DNA from: CAWKMN01 sp963850765
GTDB lineage: Bacteria > Chloroflexota > Anaerolineae > Aggregatilineales > Aggregatilineaceae
NCBI GenBank assembly: GCA_963850765.1
Contig: CAWKMN010000011.1
Span: 260,193 to 324,192, forward strand
Length of the DNA: 64,000 bases
Direction: 5' to 3'
Part shown: positions 24,250-32,616 of the stretch, in pieces
Layout: every line of letters begins with the position of its first letter
How positions within the stretch are numbered: position 1 is the first letter of the stretch
Notes under the pieces: generated by a model
Databases searched by the model: none
Told to the model about the DNA's origin: nothing
What the model saw: the letters and a program-made list of their open reading frames with translations, nothing else
Program-made: the position numbers and the translations under genes

Positions 24250-25673
24250 CGCGGGATCACGAGCACCTGTCCGGGGAAGACCAGATGCGGCCAGCACAGC
24301 CCGTTAGCGAGCGCCAGCACATCCCACGTCATGTTATATCTCAGGGCGATGCGGAACAGGTTTTCGCCCGGCTGGACGACATGCGTATAGGGCAGCGGCA
24401 CGGGCTGCGGTACCGGCGTCACCCCGGTGGGCGGTGGAACCGGCGTCGGGGTGGGAGGATACGGCACGGCACCCGGCACGCGGAGCACCTGTCCAGGGAA
24501 AATCAGGCTCGGATTGACGATGTTGTTAATCTGCGCCAGTGTCGCCACGGTCGTATTAAAACGCCGCGCGATATCGAACATGGTATCACCCGCCTGGACG
24601 GTATAGCTGCCGGTGCCGGGGGCGGTTGGCCCGCCTGTCCCGCCGCCCGGAAGCGTCGGGGCCGGGGTGAAAGTGGGCGGCTGCGGATAGGTCGCTTTGA
24701 CCGGGATCACGAGCGTCTGCCCGATGTTGATCAGGCCAACCTCATTCAGTCCGTTGACTTCGATGATCGCGGCGGTGGTGCTGCTGAAGCGCTGCGCGAT
24801 GTCCCAGACCGTATCGCCCGCCACGACCGTATACAGCACTGAACTGTCGAAATCGTCCGGCAGTTCGGGTGTGGCTGTGGGCACGGGGCCGGTGGTCGCT
24901 ACCGCTGTCGGAACGGGCGTGAATGTCCCTTCCTGCGTGGGCGCTCCCGTGTCGGGTGTGACCGTTGGCTGTGAAGGTTCTGTTGCCTGCGGTGGTTGAG
25001 TGGGCGGAACCTGTCCCAGCACGGCCAGCACCGCGTCATCAACGTAGATATTGTTCGTCCCGATGAACCCTTCCGGCGCGGACCGCACAAAGACCGTGAC
25101 GGCGGTGCCCTGCGATGTGGCCGTAACCGACAGCTCGCGGTACTCGTCATAAAACTCGGCGTCGGACGACCATACAACGCTGCCGCTGGTCGCATCCGTG
25201 CCGCCGAAGGGATCGATGCCCAAATTGACGATCACATCGTTGGGATCTTCGCTCACATCCGGGTTGGCAAACGTGGCCGACGACCAGACATAAATAAAGA
25301 CGCTGAAGCGCAGTTCGGTGTTGGGTGTCACGGGCACGCGCTGGTACACACCCGCCGTATGCGTGGCGAAAAAGGTGTTGTACTCCTGCGCGGCCGCGCC
25401 CGACCGGATGCGATTGGCCGGGGCCGGCTTGTATTCAGGCCGGGCGTTGACCGATGACGAATCCCCTGGCGGAAGACTCCACGGCTGCCAGTTCGGCGCA
25501 ACCCGCAGCGACAAATCCCCGTTGATGGTCACGTAGTCGCCTTCAAAGCCCGGATTCTGTAACAGGTTGCCGCTCTGGGCGGCAGAGGACGAGCCCCCCG
25601 GCAGGCCCATAACCACCACGGCGGCGATCAACAACAGACTGACCCAATGGCGTAGGGTGAAAAACTGACGCAT
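24246..25673 (-). CDS. Secreted protein with three LysM domains
   Basis: A 475-residue exported protein. A signal peptide (residues 1-34, LLLIAAVVVMGLPGGSSSAA) is followed by a beta-rich module beginning NLLQNPGFEGDY, a pattern seen in carbohydrate-binding modules (about 38-210). After a Pro/Thr linker come three LysM repeats: YTVVAGDTVWDIAQRF, YTVQAGDTMFDIARRF and HVVQPGENLFRIALRY. They are separated by further Pro-rich linkers, and the last ends at the C terminus. LysM binds N-acetylglucosamine-containing wall polymers. An AAGGGGG ribosome site supports the ATG at 25673. No catalytic domain is seen. Confidence 0.92.
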   Translation of the reverse strand: MRQFFTLRHWVSLLLIAAVVVMGLPGGSSSAAQSGNLLQNPGFEGDYVTINGDLSLRVAPNWQPWSLPPGDSSSVNARPEYKPAPANRIRSGAAAQEYNTFFATHTAGVYQRVPVTPNTELRFSVFIYVWSSATFANPDVSEDPNDVIVNLGIDPFGGTDATSGSVVWSSDAEFYDEYRELSVTATSQGTAVTVFVRSAPEGFIGTNNIYVDDAVLAVLGQVPPTQPPQATEPSQPTVTPDTGAPTQEGTFTPVPTAVATTGPVPTATPELPDDFDSSVLYTVVAGDTVWDIAQRFSSTTAAIIEVNGLNEVGLINIGQTLVIPVKATYPQPPTFTPAPTLPGGGTGGPTAPGTGSYTVQAGDTMFDIARRFNTTVATLAQINNIVNPSLIFPGQVLRVPGAVPYPPTPTPVPPPTGVTPVPQPVPLPYTHVVQPGENLFRIALRYNMTWDVLALANGLCWPHLVFPGQVLVIPR

Positions 25674-25810
25674 AACGCCCCCTTCAGCTAGTAAGTCACA
25701 GATAACCACTTTAGTGTAGCACACCACCGGGCACACGCGAAAGCACGTGTGCGGCGCTCCCTAATCGCGCCTGCATCCGCCGCACAGCCGGCTCCAACCA
25801 GGAACGAAAA

Positions 25811-25841
25811 AGGTGCCCACACCAACACAAGCACCTGTCGT
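25811..25841 (-). terminator. Terminator of the response-regulator gene
   Basis: In the minus-strand sense, AGGTGC-loop-GCACCT is followed by TTTTT. It lies about 30 bp past the stop of the response-regulator gene at 25869. Confidence 0.6.
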
Positions 25842-25868
25842 TATCGCCCGGTTCCAGGGGTCGTGATC

Positions 25869-26285
25869 CTAGCTGGTTGCTTCTTTGGCTTCGATACCGG
25901 CTTCTTCGAGCACACGCAGCACGCTCGACAGCAGTTCCGAAGGGCCAAACGGCTTGGTAATATAGTCATCTACCTTGGCGATATGCAGGCCGAGGACTTT
26001 ATCAATACTCTGCGCTTTGGCCGTCACCACGATCACCGGGATGTGTTTCATGACGTCGCTGTCGCGCATCTGCTTATAGACTTCCCACCCGTCCATATCA
26101 GGCATCATCAGGTCGAGCAGCACAAGGTCCGGTTTCACGTCCTCAATGGCCCCGAGCCCTGCCTTTCCCCCTGTCGCACCGGTCACTTCATAACCTTTGC
26201 GCGTCAGAATCAGTTTGACCAGATCAATCATTTCGGGATCGTCTTCGATACACACGATTTTGATAGGTGCGGTGTTTCCCGTCAT
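25869..26285 (-). CDS. Single-domain response regulator (receiver only)
   Basis: A 138-residue CheY-like protein. The acidic pair is in IVCIEDDPEM (about residues 10-19), the phospho-acceptor Asp in LVLLDLMMPDMDGWEVY (about 54-70), the Thr switch in VIVVTAKAQ, and the conserved Lys in DDYITKPFGPSELL (about 108-121). There is no DNA-binding output domain, so it acts by protein contact. No kinase is adjacent. A promoter region with an ACTACGTAGT palindrome lies about 90 bp upstream. Confidence 0.95.
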   Translation of the reverse strand: MTGNTAPIKIVCIEDDPEMIDLVKLILTRKGYEVTGATGGKAGLGAIEDVKPDLVLLDLMMPDMDGWEVYKQMRDSDVMKHIPVIVVTAKAQSIDKVLGLHIAKVDDYITKPFGPSELLSSVLRVLEEAGIEAKEATS

Positions 26286-26646
26286 TTACCTGCACTCCAG
26301 CCGGATAGCGATTCCCCATTGAGCACAACAAAATCCCCGAGCAGATGCAACCCCGATTTTGTTGTTTATTACTACGTAGTCTACCACAGGGGACAAGGTC
26401 ATGTCTACTCACCGGCTTAACCACCGAGAACCCACAGGCGGGGCGTAAGAGCGTGTTTGCCAAGCTGTTTTACCCCTCCCTAAATCCCTCCCCGCAGGCA
26501 GCGAGGGACCTGGCGCGCTACACGCTCTAAAAAAATTTTTGACAATAATTCGTTTTTCATTGCTCGGAAGTTCGTTATAATGAGATCAACAAAATAATGT
26601 GATCAACAAACGTATAGAAATCATTGATGATGGCAGGAGTGCCCCA
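26286..26646. other. Intergenic region with divergent promoters and a large hairpin
   Basis: No gene is seen in this 361-bp gap. It holds a 10-bp palindrome ACTACGTAGT (26371-26380); inverted arms AGAGCGTGT (26448-26456) and ACACGCTCT (26520-26528) enclosing a CCCTCCCC...GCGAGGG repeat and followed by A7T5; a TATAAT at 26576-26581; and two direct repeats ending GATCAACAAA (26580-26593 and 26597-26610) just before the next gene. Confidence 0.6.
26576..26610 (+). promoter_or_regulatory. Putative -10 box and tandem operator-like repeats
   Basis: TATAAT at 26576-26581 is followed by ATGAGATCAACAAA (26580-26593) and ATGTGATCAACAAA (26597-26610), differing in one base and spaced 17 bp apart. This fits a transcription-factor site over the start point. 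A TTGACA at 26539 is too far (31 bp) to be its -35 box. Confidence 0.45.
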
Positions 26647-27330
26647 ATGGGTGACAATTCGAGCACGCAAACCACCAGTTCAAAACCCGAAGACAGCCGG
26701 CAGGGGCAGGAGTTTATCGGGCACGTTCACCAGAAAATGAGCAAGCTGGTGCAGGAATTCGCGACGGGCGAGATCAACCGCACGCAGTTTCACCGCCTGT
26801 ACGACCGTTACCAGCGGCAGATCATGACCGTGGCTCAGCTTATCTCCGAAGCCGATCCGTCAACCTGGCGGGAGGCGGTGCAGGAGTTTGAGGATACCAT
26901 CCTCATCAAAAGGCGCCTGACGGCTAAAGCGGTCGGCATGAGCGTCTATGAAAATAAGAGCGGCATGCCGGTCGAAACCCTGGGCGAATTCGCCATCGAT
27001 CCAGAGCTTATCGTGCCCATGCTGAGCAGCTACCGTTCGGCGGCCGCCGAGATCTTCCGAGCGGGGATGCGGAGTACGGAGATGGAAAACGGGCAGTGGC
27101 TTTGTTTCGTGCCGGGGACGTATACGACTCTGATCACGCTGTTTTCGCTGGAACCCTCAGATAACCAGTTGCAGATGGTGGAACGCATGCACCAGGACTT
27201 TGAACAGGCCAACGAAGCCGCGCTCGAAGCCGGTCATATCGATCCGACCCAACTCGCATATCCTTTTTATTCGTTTGTTCAGCGCCGCGCGCAGCCCGGT
27301 CAATCGTCCGACGCCAGTCACTCGAGCTGA
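26647..27330 (+). CDS. Hypothetical protein, 227 aa
   Basis: I do not recognise this protein. It is soluble, helical in its first half (FIGHVHQKMSKLVQEFATGE, about residues 20-39, then NRTQFHRLYDRYQRQIM). The second half alternates strands, such as GQWLCFVPGTYTTLITLFSLEPSD, somewhat like a roadblock or sensor fold. The ATG at 26647 follows GGCAGGAG; the frame opens 16 codons earlier, overlapping the operator-like repeats. It is convergent with the Crp/Fnr gene, with three bases between stops. Confidence 0.7.
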   Translation: MGDNSSTQTTSSKPEDSRQGQEFIGHVHQKMSKLVQEFATGEINRTQFHRLYDRYQRQIMTVAQLISEADPSTWREAVQEFEDTILIKRRLTAKAVGMSVYENKSGMPVETLGEFAIDPELIVPMLSSYRSAAAEIFRAGMRSTEMENGQWLCFVPGTYTTLITLFSLEPSDNQLQMVERMHQDFEQANEAALEAGHIDPTQLAYPFYSFVQRRAQPGQSSDASHSS

Positions 27331-27333
27331 TAC

Positions 27334-28026
27334 TCAGGCCGTAGCCGAGGCCAGTTCGCGCAGCCCGTCCAGATCGTGTACGGTGATTTGCAGGCCGCGC
27401 ACGTCGAGCAGCCCCTGTTCCTCCAGATGTTCGAGTGCTGCCTGTGCCTCAAAGCGCGTGCATCCCATGATCCCGGCGATCTCTCCCTGAGTGAGACGCA
27501 GCGGGAGCTGTACGTTTTCATCTTTACAGAATCCGTATCGCTCACAGAAATCGGTCAGGATGCGCGCCAGCCGGTTCAGCGGTGGCAATCCCTCGTGTTC
27601 GTGTTCGGTGCGCTGCATTGTGAAGCGCAGGCGGCGGCTGGTCAGGATCAGCAGGCTGATGGCCACCGCGGGATGCTGCTCCAGATACATAAAAAACTCC
27701 GGACGGGTCAGGATGAACAACTCACTGCGCGCGCGTGCCACCGCTCCCGCCGAGCGCGGCAGCCCATCCAACAGTGAGAACTCGCCAAACGCCTGGCCCG
27801 GCCCAAACTGAGCCACCGTCTGGACTTCACCGAGCGCGCTGGTGATCTCAATTGCCACCAGTCCGTTTTTGACAATATACAGGCTGTTGCCGGGGCTGCC
27901 CTGCTCAAAAATGGTCTGCCCCTCCCGGTAGCGCCGCGCCATTAACCGCTGCGCGAGTGGTTCCAAATCGGACGCCGATAGATTGGCAAACAATGGGACG
28001 TTTTGTAAGAACTGCGCGCCAGCCAT
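27334..28026 (-). CDS. Crp/Fnr family transcriptional regulator
   Basis: A 230-residue activator/repressor. The cyclic-nucleotide-binding-like barrel covers about residues 8-125 (YREGQTIFEQGSPGNSLYIV, FGEFSLLDGLPRSAGAVAR). The dimerisation helix runs about 130-155. The winged helix-turn-helix is about 175-225 (LTQGEIAGIMGCTRFEAQAALEHLEEQG). There is no N-terminal cysteine set for an FNR iron-sulfur cluster. Whether it binds cAMP is uncertain: the phosphate-binding segment reads FGEFSLLDGLPRSAG where CRP has FGELAL...RSA. AGGAGGG precedes the ATG. Confidence 0.9.
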   Translation of the reverse strand: MAGAQFLQNVPLFANLSASDLEPLAQRLMARRYREGQTIFEQGSPGNSLYIVKNGLVAIEITSALGEVQTVAQFGPGQAFGEFSLLDGLPRSAGAVARARSELFILTRPEFFMYLEQHPAVAISLLILTSRRLRFTMQRTEHEHEGLPPLNRLARILTDFCERYGFCKDENVQLPLRLTQGEIAGIMGCTRFEAQAALEHLEEQGLLDVRGLQITVHDLDGLRELASATA

Positions 28027-28251
28027 AGCCCTTGCCCTCCTGAGCGCTGAACCCGTTTGGAATCAGCATAGCATACTTTTGACTAGGCCATCTTCCCCAT
28101 TCCAGAATACCCCGATCCGCCTATGTCAAAACAACCGATACGTCCCATGTTAAGCGCCAGTGAGCCGTCTATACTTGGAATCATATCGAACCCAGGGGAT
28201 TGGGCATCCGCTGCTCCGTACCCTGACTCAATCGAGTAGAGGAAAACGGCC

Positions 28252-28527
28252 ATGTCACTGTTAATCACGCCTAACGCATCGGCGGCGTTAAAGGAAGCTC
28301 TGGAAAGAAACGAACGCGAGGGCGATGAGGTCTACCGTCTGGTGCAGGACACCGATGGTAATGTCACCCTGAGTCTGGATCAGCAGCAGGAAAAGGATCA
28401 ACTGCTCACACATGAAGGTGAAACGGTGCTGCTGGTCGGTCCGCCGGTAGCGGAGGCCCTGTCTGGTTTGACGCTGGATGTAGACCTGCAAAAAGGTCAT
28501 TTTATCCTTTACCAGACGCCGGCCTAA
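28252..28527 (+). CDS. HesB/IscA-like small protein lacking cluster cysteines
   Basis: A 91-residue protein. LLITPNASAALKEALERNE (residues 3-21) and the late GPPVAEALSGLTLDVDLQKGHFIL resemble the IscA/HesB beta fold that carries Fe-S clusters. Not one cysteine is present in the chain, so it cannot hold a cluster in the normal way. Assignment rests on pattern only. The gene is monocistronic, divergent from the Crp/Fnr gene, and GAGGAAAA lies upstream of the ATG. A structural or ligand-binding derivative is the best guess. Confidence 0.55.
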   Translation: MSLLITPNASAALKEALERNEREGDEVYRLVQDTDGNVTLSLDQQQEKDQLLTHEGETVLLVGPPVAEALSGLTLDVDLQKGHFILYQTPA

Positions 28528-28684
28528 CCGGACCTCATTCCCCTGGTCAGGGAAACAATTCTATAGATTACCCGTGGGCGCGCTCTCTTGAGGGGCGCGC
28601 TCCTTGTTGTGCGGATTTGGGTCTGCCCGCCCGGTTGATCTATACTAGGATCATCGCCAGCGAGTTCGAGCAACGGTGGTTATC

Positions 28685-30571
28685 ATGAGTCTCCCAAACC
28701 AGCCCTACCCCCGCCCGCCCTATCCATATCGTTACACATCCCGGCCGCCTAACCCCTGGCCGCTGCGACTGCTGCTGCTGACGCTTTCGGGCGCGCTGCT
28801 GCTGGTATTCGTGCTGATCATCCTGATCGCCGGTTACGAGTTCCTGCACCGGGATGAGATCTATCCCGGCGTCTCGACCGTGCTGGGTGTGGATCTCGCG
28901 GGGATGGATCGGCAAGAGGCTATGGCCGCGCTGAAAGGTCGCTTTGCCTACGCGGACGAGGCCGAATTCACCTTCCAGTATGGCGATCAATCGTGGACGT
29001 TTTCGGCGGCTGAGTTGGGCGTAGCGCTCGATCTTGAGGCGACTGTTGATGAGGCGTTCCGTGCCGGCCGGGACGCCAACGGTGTCGAAAATCTGCTGAA
29101 GCAGTTGGATATGCGCTTCAACGGCTATCCGGTCGCGCCTGTCGTGGTCTACAACCAGAGTGACGCGGACCGGCTTCTGACCGAGATCGCGCAGAACTTC
29201 ATTGACCGCCCCGTGATCGATGCGCTGCTGACGATCCGCGATCACAAGGCGGTCGCGCCGCCGAGCCAGGTCGGGCGCAGCGTCGATATTCCGGCCACCC
29301 TCAGCGTGCTGCGCAAGGAGATCCTGGCGCTGAACAGCCACACCGAGATCACGCTGGTGGTGGATGAAACGCCGCCCGCTGTCTGGGAAACGGAGACGGC
29401 AGCCCAACAGGTTAATCTGGCGCTGTCCGCGCCGGTCGAGTTTTACGTCGCGTCGGAAGATGGTACCAACCAGGGCCCCTGGGTCACGCAGCTTGATTCG
29501 CTCGAAGCGATGCTTGTGACGGAACCCGTCACGCATGAGGATGGCACGGCCGGGTACGAGATCCGCGTGGACCTGGACCAGCCGCGCGCCTTTCTGGAGG
29601 AGATCGCCCCCGACCTGACCACTGATCCGGTGAATGCGCGCTTTGTTTTTGACGACGAAACCCGCCAGCTTACCGTGATTCAGAACAGTGTCAGCGGGCG
29701 CGCGCTCGATATTGAGAGCACGGTCGCACAGTTTGAAAGCGCCGTCTTTGCACCCGATCCGGCCGACCGGCGTGTGCGGCTGATCTTCCAGAATCTTGAG
29801 CCGACCATCAGCGATCGCTCAACGGCGCTGGAACTGGGGATCACGGAAATGGTGATCCAGAAGACGACGTACTTCTACGGCTCAACGGCGGCGCGCCGCC
29901 GGAATATCGAGGTTGCGACGGAAAACTTCCATGGGCTGGTCATTCCGCCGGGAGCCGAATTCTCGTTTAACGAGTGGCTGGGTGATGTCAGCGTTGAGAG
30001 CGGCTACGAGCAGGGGTTGATCATCGTCGGCAACCAGACGATTACCGGCGTCGGCGGCGGTGTGTGCCAGGTTGCCACCACGGCCTTCCAGACCGCGTTT
30101 TATGGTGGCTACCCCATCCTTGAGCGGGTGGAGCATGCCTACCGGGTCGGCTATTATGAAGAGGGCGAAGGTCCGGGCATGGACGCCACCGTTTACGAGC
30201 CGATTGTGAACTTTCGCTTTTTGAACGACACCCCCTATCACCTGCTGATCGAAACGTACTACAACGTCAACAACAGCACGCTCACCTGGAAATTCTACAG
30301 CACGAGCATGAACCGGCGCGTGGTGAAGGAAGGGCCCGAGATCGTCCAGCAAACCCCGCCGCCGCGGCCCATCTTCCGCGCGAATGCGGCGCTCGCACCG
30401 GGGCAGATCCGGCAGATCGATTACGCCGTGGGCGGAGCGGATGTGTATGTGTATCGCACCGTCTACCAGGGTGATGACATCATCATTGACCGTGAGGAGT
30501 TCCACAGCCACTACATGCCCTGGGCCGATCAGTATGAGGTCGCGCCGGGCGATTCGCGCATTAGCGGCTAG
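28685..30571 (+). CDS. VanW-family cell-wall protein with peptidoglycan-binding domain
   Basis: A 628-residue envelope protein. A Pro/Tyr-rich cytoplasmic start (residues 1-30) is followed by one membrane anchor (about 32-57) and an extracytoplasmic YoaR-like/PG-binding region (about 65-380). A VanW domain follows (about 395-525): IPPGAEFSFNEWLGD, GVGGGVCQVATTAFQTAFYGG, ERVEHAYRVGYYEEGEGPGMDATV. VanW occurs in some glycopeptide-resistance clusters, but its reaction is unknown. No other van genes are here. The ATG at 28685 is preferred; a GTG three codons earlier is possible. Confidence 0.92.
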   Translation: MSLPNQPYPRPPYPYRYTSRPPNPWPLRLLLLTLSGALLLVFVLIILIAGYEFLHRDEIYPGVSTVLGVDLAGMDRQEAMAALKGRFAYADEAEFTFQYGDQSWTFSAAELGVALDLEATVDEAFRAGRDANGVENLLKQLDMRFNGYPVAPVVVYNQSDADRLLTEIAQNFIDRPVIDALLTIRDHKAVAPPSQVGRSVDIPATLSVLRKEILALNSHTEITLVVDETPPAVWETETAAQQVNLALSAPVEFYVASEDGTNQGPWVTQLDSLEAMLVTEPVTHEDGTAGYEIRVDLDQPRAFLEEIAPDLTTDPVNARFVFDDETRQLTVIQNSVSGRALDIESTVAQFESAVFAPDPADRRVRLIFQNLEPTISDRSTALELGITEMVIQKTTYFYGSTAARRRNIEVATENFHGLVIPPGAEFSFNEWLGDVSVESGYEQGLIIVGNQTITGVGGGVCQVATTAFQTAFYGGYPILERVEHAYRVGYYEEGEGPGMDATVYEPIVNFRFLNDTPYHLLIETYYNVNNSTLTWKFYSTSMNRRVVKEGPEIVQQTPPPRPIFRANAALAPGQIRQIDYAVGGADVYVYRTVYQGDDIIIDREEFHSHYMPWADQYEVAPGDSRISG

Positions 30572-30597
30572 GCGGATCGATTCATGCTAACATTAGT

Positions 30598-30619
30598 GAT
30601 CGTGCATCAGATCACGATC
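30598..30619. repeat. Short inverted repeat between the VanW gene and the kinase pair
   Basis: GATCGTG and CACGATC form a perfect 7-bp inverted repeat around CATCAGAT. There is no T-run, so it is more likely an operator or a pause hairpin than a terminator. Confidence 0.4.
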
Positions 30620-30662
30620 GCTGTCCATCCATCAACGCTCAAGGGGGTTGGCGCTGACCAAC

Positions 30663-31802
30663 ATGGCCGACGCTCGACAATCCGCCCAACACACCGACTA
30701 TAATCTGCATGGCGCGGTAGGCATCCGCCTGCTGGATGCCCGCCCCGCCGACGTGGCGGTGATCACCCGCCAGTTGAATGCCATCCTGAAACAGCCGCTC
30801 AGCGGGCCGCCCGACATCACCATCCGCTTTGTGGACCGGCTGCCCACATCGTCGCGCGTGCGGCTGATCGGGGTGGACGATGCCGGCTTCACGGATGACG
30901 CATTCTTGATTCTGCGCAGCAAACACAAAAGCGCGGCGAAAGTACAGATCCCCTTCGCGCAAATCGGCCAGCAGCCATGCGAGATCGTGGTCGAGCGCGG
31001 CCTGCCCGCCGTGCCGCATCTCATCGCCATCATCAACCTGACCATGACGGCCAAGGGTATCCTGCCGCTGCACGCCTCGGCCTTCAATTACCGGGGAACC
31101 GGCGCTTTGGCGACCGGCTGGGCTAAAGGCGGCAAGACCGAAGTCCTGCTGGCGTTTGCCGCGCATGGCGCGCAGTACATCGGAGACGAGTGGGTTTACC
31201 TGACTCGTGACGGGCAGATGAGCGGCATTCCCGAACCCGTGCGCCTGTGGAAGTGGCACCTCGACGAGATGCCGCAGTATTGGGCCGGCGTGAAGCGCGC
31301 CGACCGGCTCCGACTGCGGGGACTGGCACTGCTGGTCCGCACGCTGGAACGCCTGAGCACCAACAGTCTCAGCCGCCGCGTCCTGCCCTCACGCCTGATG
31401 CGCCGGGCACTGCCAATCCTCAAGCGGCAGCTTAATGTGCTGGTTCCACCCACGCGCCTTTTCGAGGGCAGCACGGCTCCGGCTGCGGGCACGCTGCAGC
31501 GAATCTTCTTTGTGGCCAGCCACGAGTTCCCCGAGACGCTGATCGAGCCCGTCGACTCGCTGGACATCGCGCGGCGCATGGCCTTTTCGCTGCAAGAAGA
31601 ACGCGCCGATTTCATGAGCACGTATCTGAAGTTCCGCTTCGCCTTTCCGGATCAGTGTAACGAATTGATTGATCATCTGGAACAGCGCGAGCATGACCTG
31701 CTCATGGCAGCGCTGGCGAACAAACAGGCCTATGCGATCTACCATCCTTACCCAGCGGCGATTGCAGCGTTCTATAATCTCATCAATCCATTGTTCGAGT
31801 AA
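30663..31802 (+). CDS. HprK-like P-loop kinase family protein
   Basis: A protein of about 379 residues related to the HPr-kinase/phosphorylase C-terminal fold. A Walker-A-like GWAKGGKTEVLLAFA (about residues 153-167) is followed by GDEWVYLTRDG (about 174-184). HprK-type strand order is suggested upstream by ILPLHASAFNYRG (about 137-149), where many family members have the same LHAS context. The canonical GxSGxGKS is replaced, and no PTS gene is nearby, so a role other than HPr phosphorylation is likely. The start is uncertain: ATG at 30663 or TTG at 30648, after AAGGGGG. Confidence 0.65.
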   Translation: MADARQSAQHTDYNLHGAVGIRLLDARPADVAVITRQLNAILKQPLSGPPDITIRFVDRLPTSSRVRLIGVDDAGFTDDAFLILRSKHKSAAKVQIPFAQIGQQPCEIVVERGLPAVPHLIAIINLTMTAKGILPLHASAFNYRGTGALATGWAKGGKTEVLLAFAAHGAQYIGDEWVYLTRDGQMSGIPEPVRLWKWHLDEMPQYWAGVKRADRLRLRGLALLVRTLERLSTNSLSRRVLPSRLMRRALPILKRQLNVLVPPTRLFEGSTAPAAGTLQRIFFVASHEFPETLIEPVDSLDIARRMAFSLQEERADFMSTYLKFRFAFPDQCNELIDHLEQREHDLLMAALANKQAYAIYHPYPAAIAAFYNLINPLFE

Positions 31803-31827
31803 GCCACATTATCCCCAGGAGCTTTAT

Positions 31828-32532
31828 ATGTTTACCGTTGCCGTCATCGGCCCCGATGGTGCTGGAAAATCTACTGTCACCCAGGAACTGCTGCACAAGC
31901 TGCCGCTGCCTGCCAAATATGTGTACATGGGCGTGAATCTGGAAAGCAGCAAGATGGTGCTGCCGACGACTCGTTTGTTCCTGGAGCTCAAGAAACTGCG
32001 CGGTAAACGACCCGACATGGCCGGGCCGCACGATCCGCTGCGCAGCAAAAAACGCTCAGGCAGCCCGCTGAAAAGGATGCTGGACTCATTCAAGCTGACC
32101 GTGCGCATGAGCAATCTCATGGCCGAGGAATGGTTCCGGCAGGTGGTGGTATGGAGCTACCTCCGGCGGGGCAATGTGGTCCTGTTTGATCGCCATGTCT
32201 TCACCGATTATTACTCCTACGACGTTGCCGGCGGTGATATTCCCTTCATCAATCGGGTCCACGGTTTTATGCTGCGCCGCCTTTATCCACGGCCTAATCT
32301 GGTGATCTGCCTGGACGCGCCGGCCGAGGTGCTGTATGCGCGCAAACCTGAAGCGCCGCCCGAACTGCTGGAAATTCGCCGGCAGGAGTATCTGAAGCTG
32401 CGAGATGTATTCCCCGCCTTTTACGTGATCGACGTATCTCAGCCGACGGAGCAGGTGGTGCAGCAGGCATGCGAGCTAATCCTGCAATACCACCAGTCCA
32501 AGGGACATATCCCTGCGCAAATACACGCCTGA
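31828..32532 (+). CDS. Thymidylate-kinase-like P-loop protein
   Basis: A 234-residue nucleoside-monophosphate-kinase-fold protein. The P-loop is IGPDGAGKSTVTQELL (residues 6-21). The DR-like motif in VVLFDRHVFTDYYSYD (about 111-126) and PNLVICLDAPAEVLYARK (about 147-164) match the dTMP kinase layout. An unusual basic insert (LRSKKRSGSPLKRM, about 70-83) replaces part of the substrate lid. Such TMPK-like proteins are common beside exopolysaccharide genes and may not act on dTMP. CAGGAG supports the ATG at 31828, 25 bp after the HprK-like gene; the two form an operon. Confidence 0.75.
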   Translation: MFTVAVIGPDGAGKSTVTQELLHKLPLPAKYVYMGVNLESSKMVLPTTRLFLELKKLRGKRPDMAGPHDPLRSKKRSGSPLKRMLDSFKLTVRMSNLMAEEWFRQVVVWSYLRRGNVVLFDRHVFTDYYSYDVAGGDIPFINRVHGFMLRRLYPRPNLVICLDAPAEVLYARKPEAPPELLEIRRQEYLKLRDVFPAFYVIDVSQPTEQVVQQACELILQYHQSKGHIPAQIHA

Positions 32533-32547
32533 GACGGCCCATTCATG

Positions 32548-32582
32548 GCCCCTGGCAGGCTCTCCGCCGGGGGCTGTTTTTT
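32548..32582 (+). terminator. Rho-independent terminator after the kinase pair
   Basis: GCCCCTGGC and GCCGGGGGC form a GC-rich stem around a short loop, followed by TGTTTTTT. Confidence 0.85.
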
Positions 32583-32616
32583 CTCTCCAATACCCCTCTA
32601 GCCTGGACGACGATGA

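Noticed and set aside
26539..26581. TTGACA...TATAAT as a standard sigma-70 promoter
   Set aside because: The two boxes are 31 bp apart, too far for one promoter; only the TATAAT is kept as a candidate.
27334..28026. Oxygen-sensing FNR identity for the Crp/Fnr regulator
   Set aside because: The N-terminal cysteine cluster needed for the 4Fe-4S sensor is absent.
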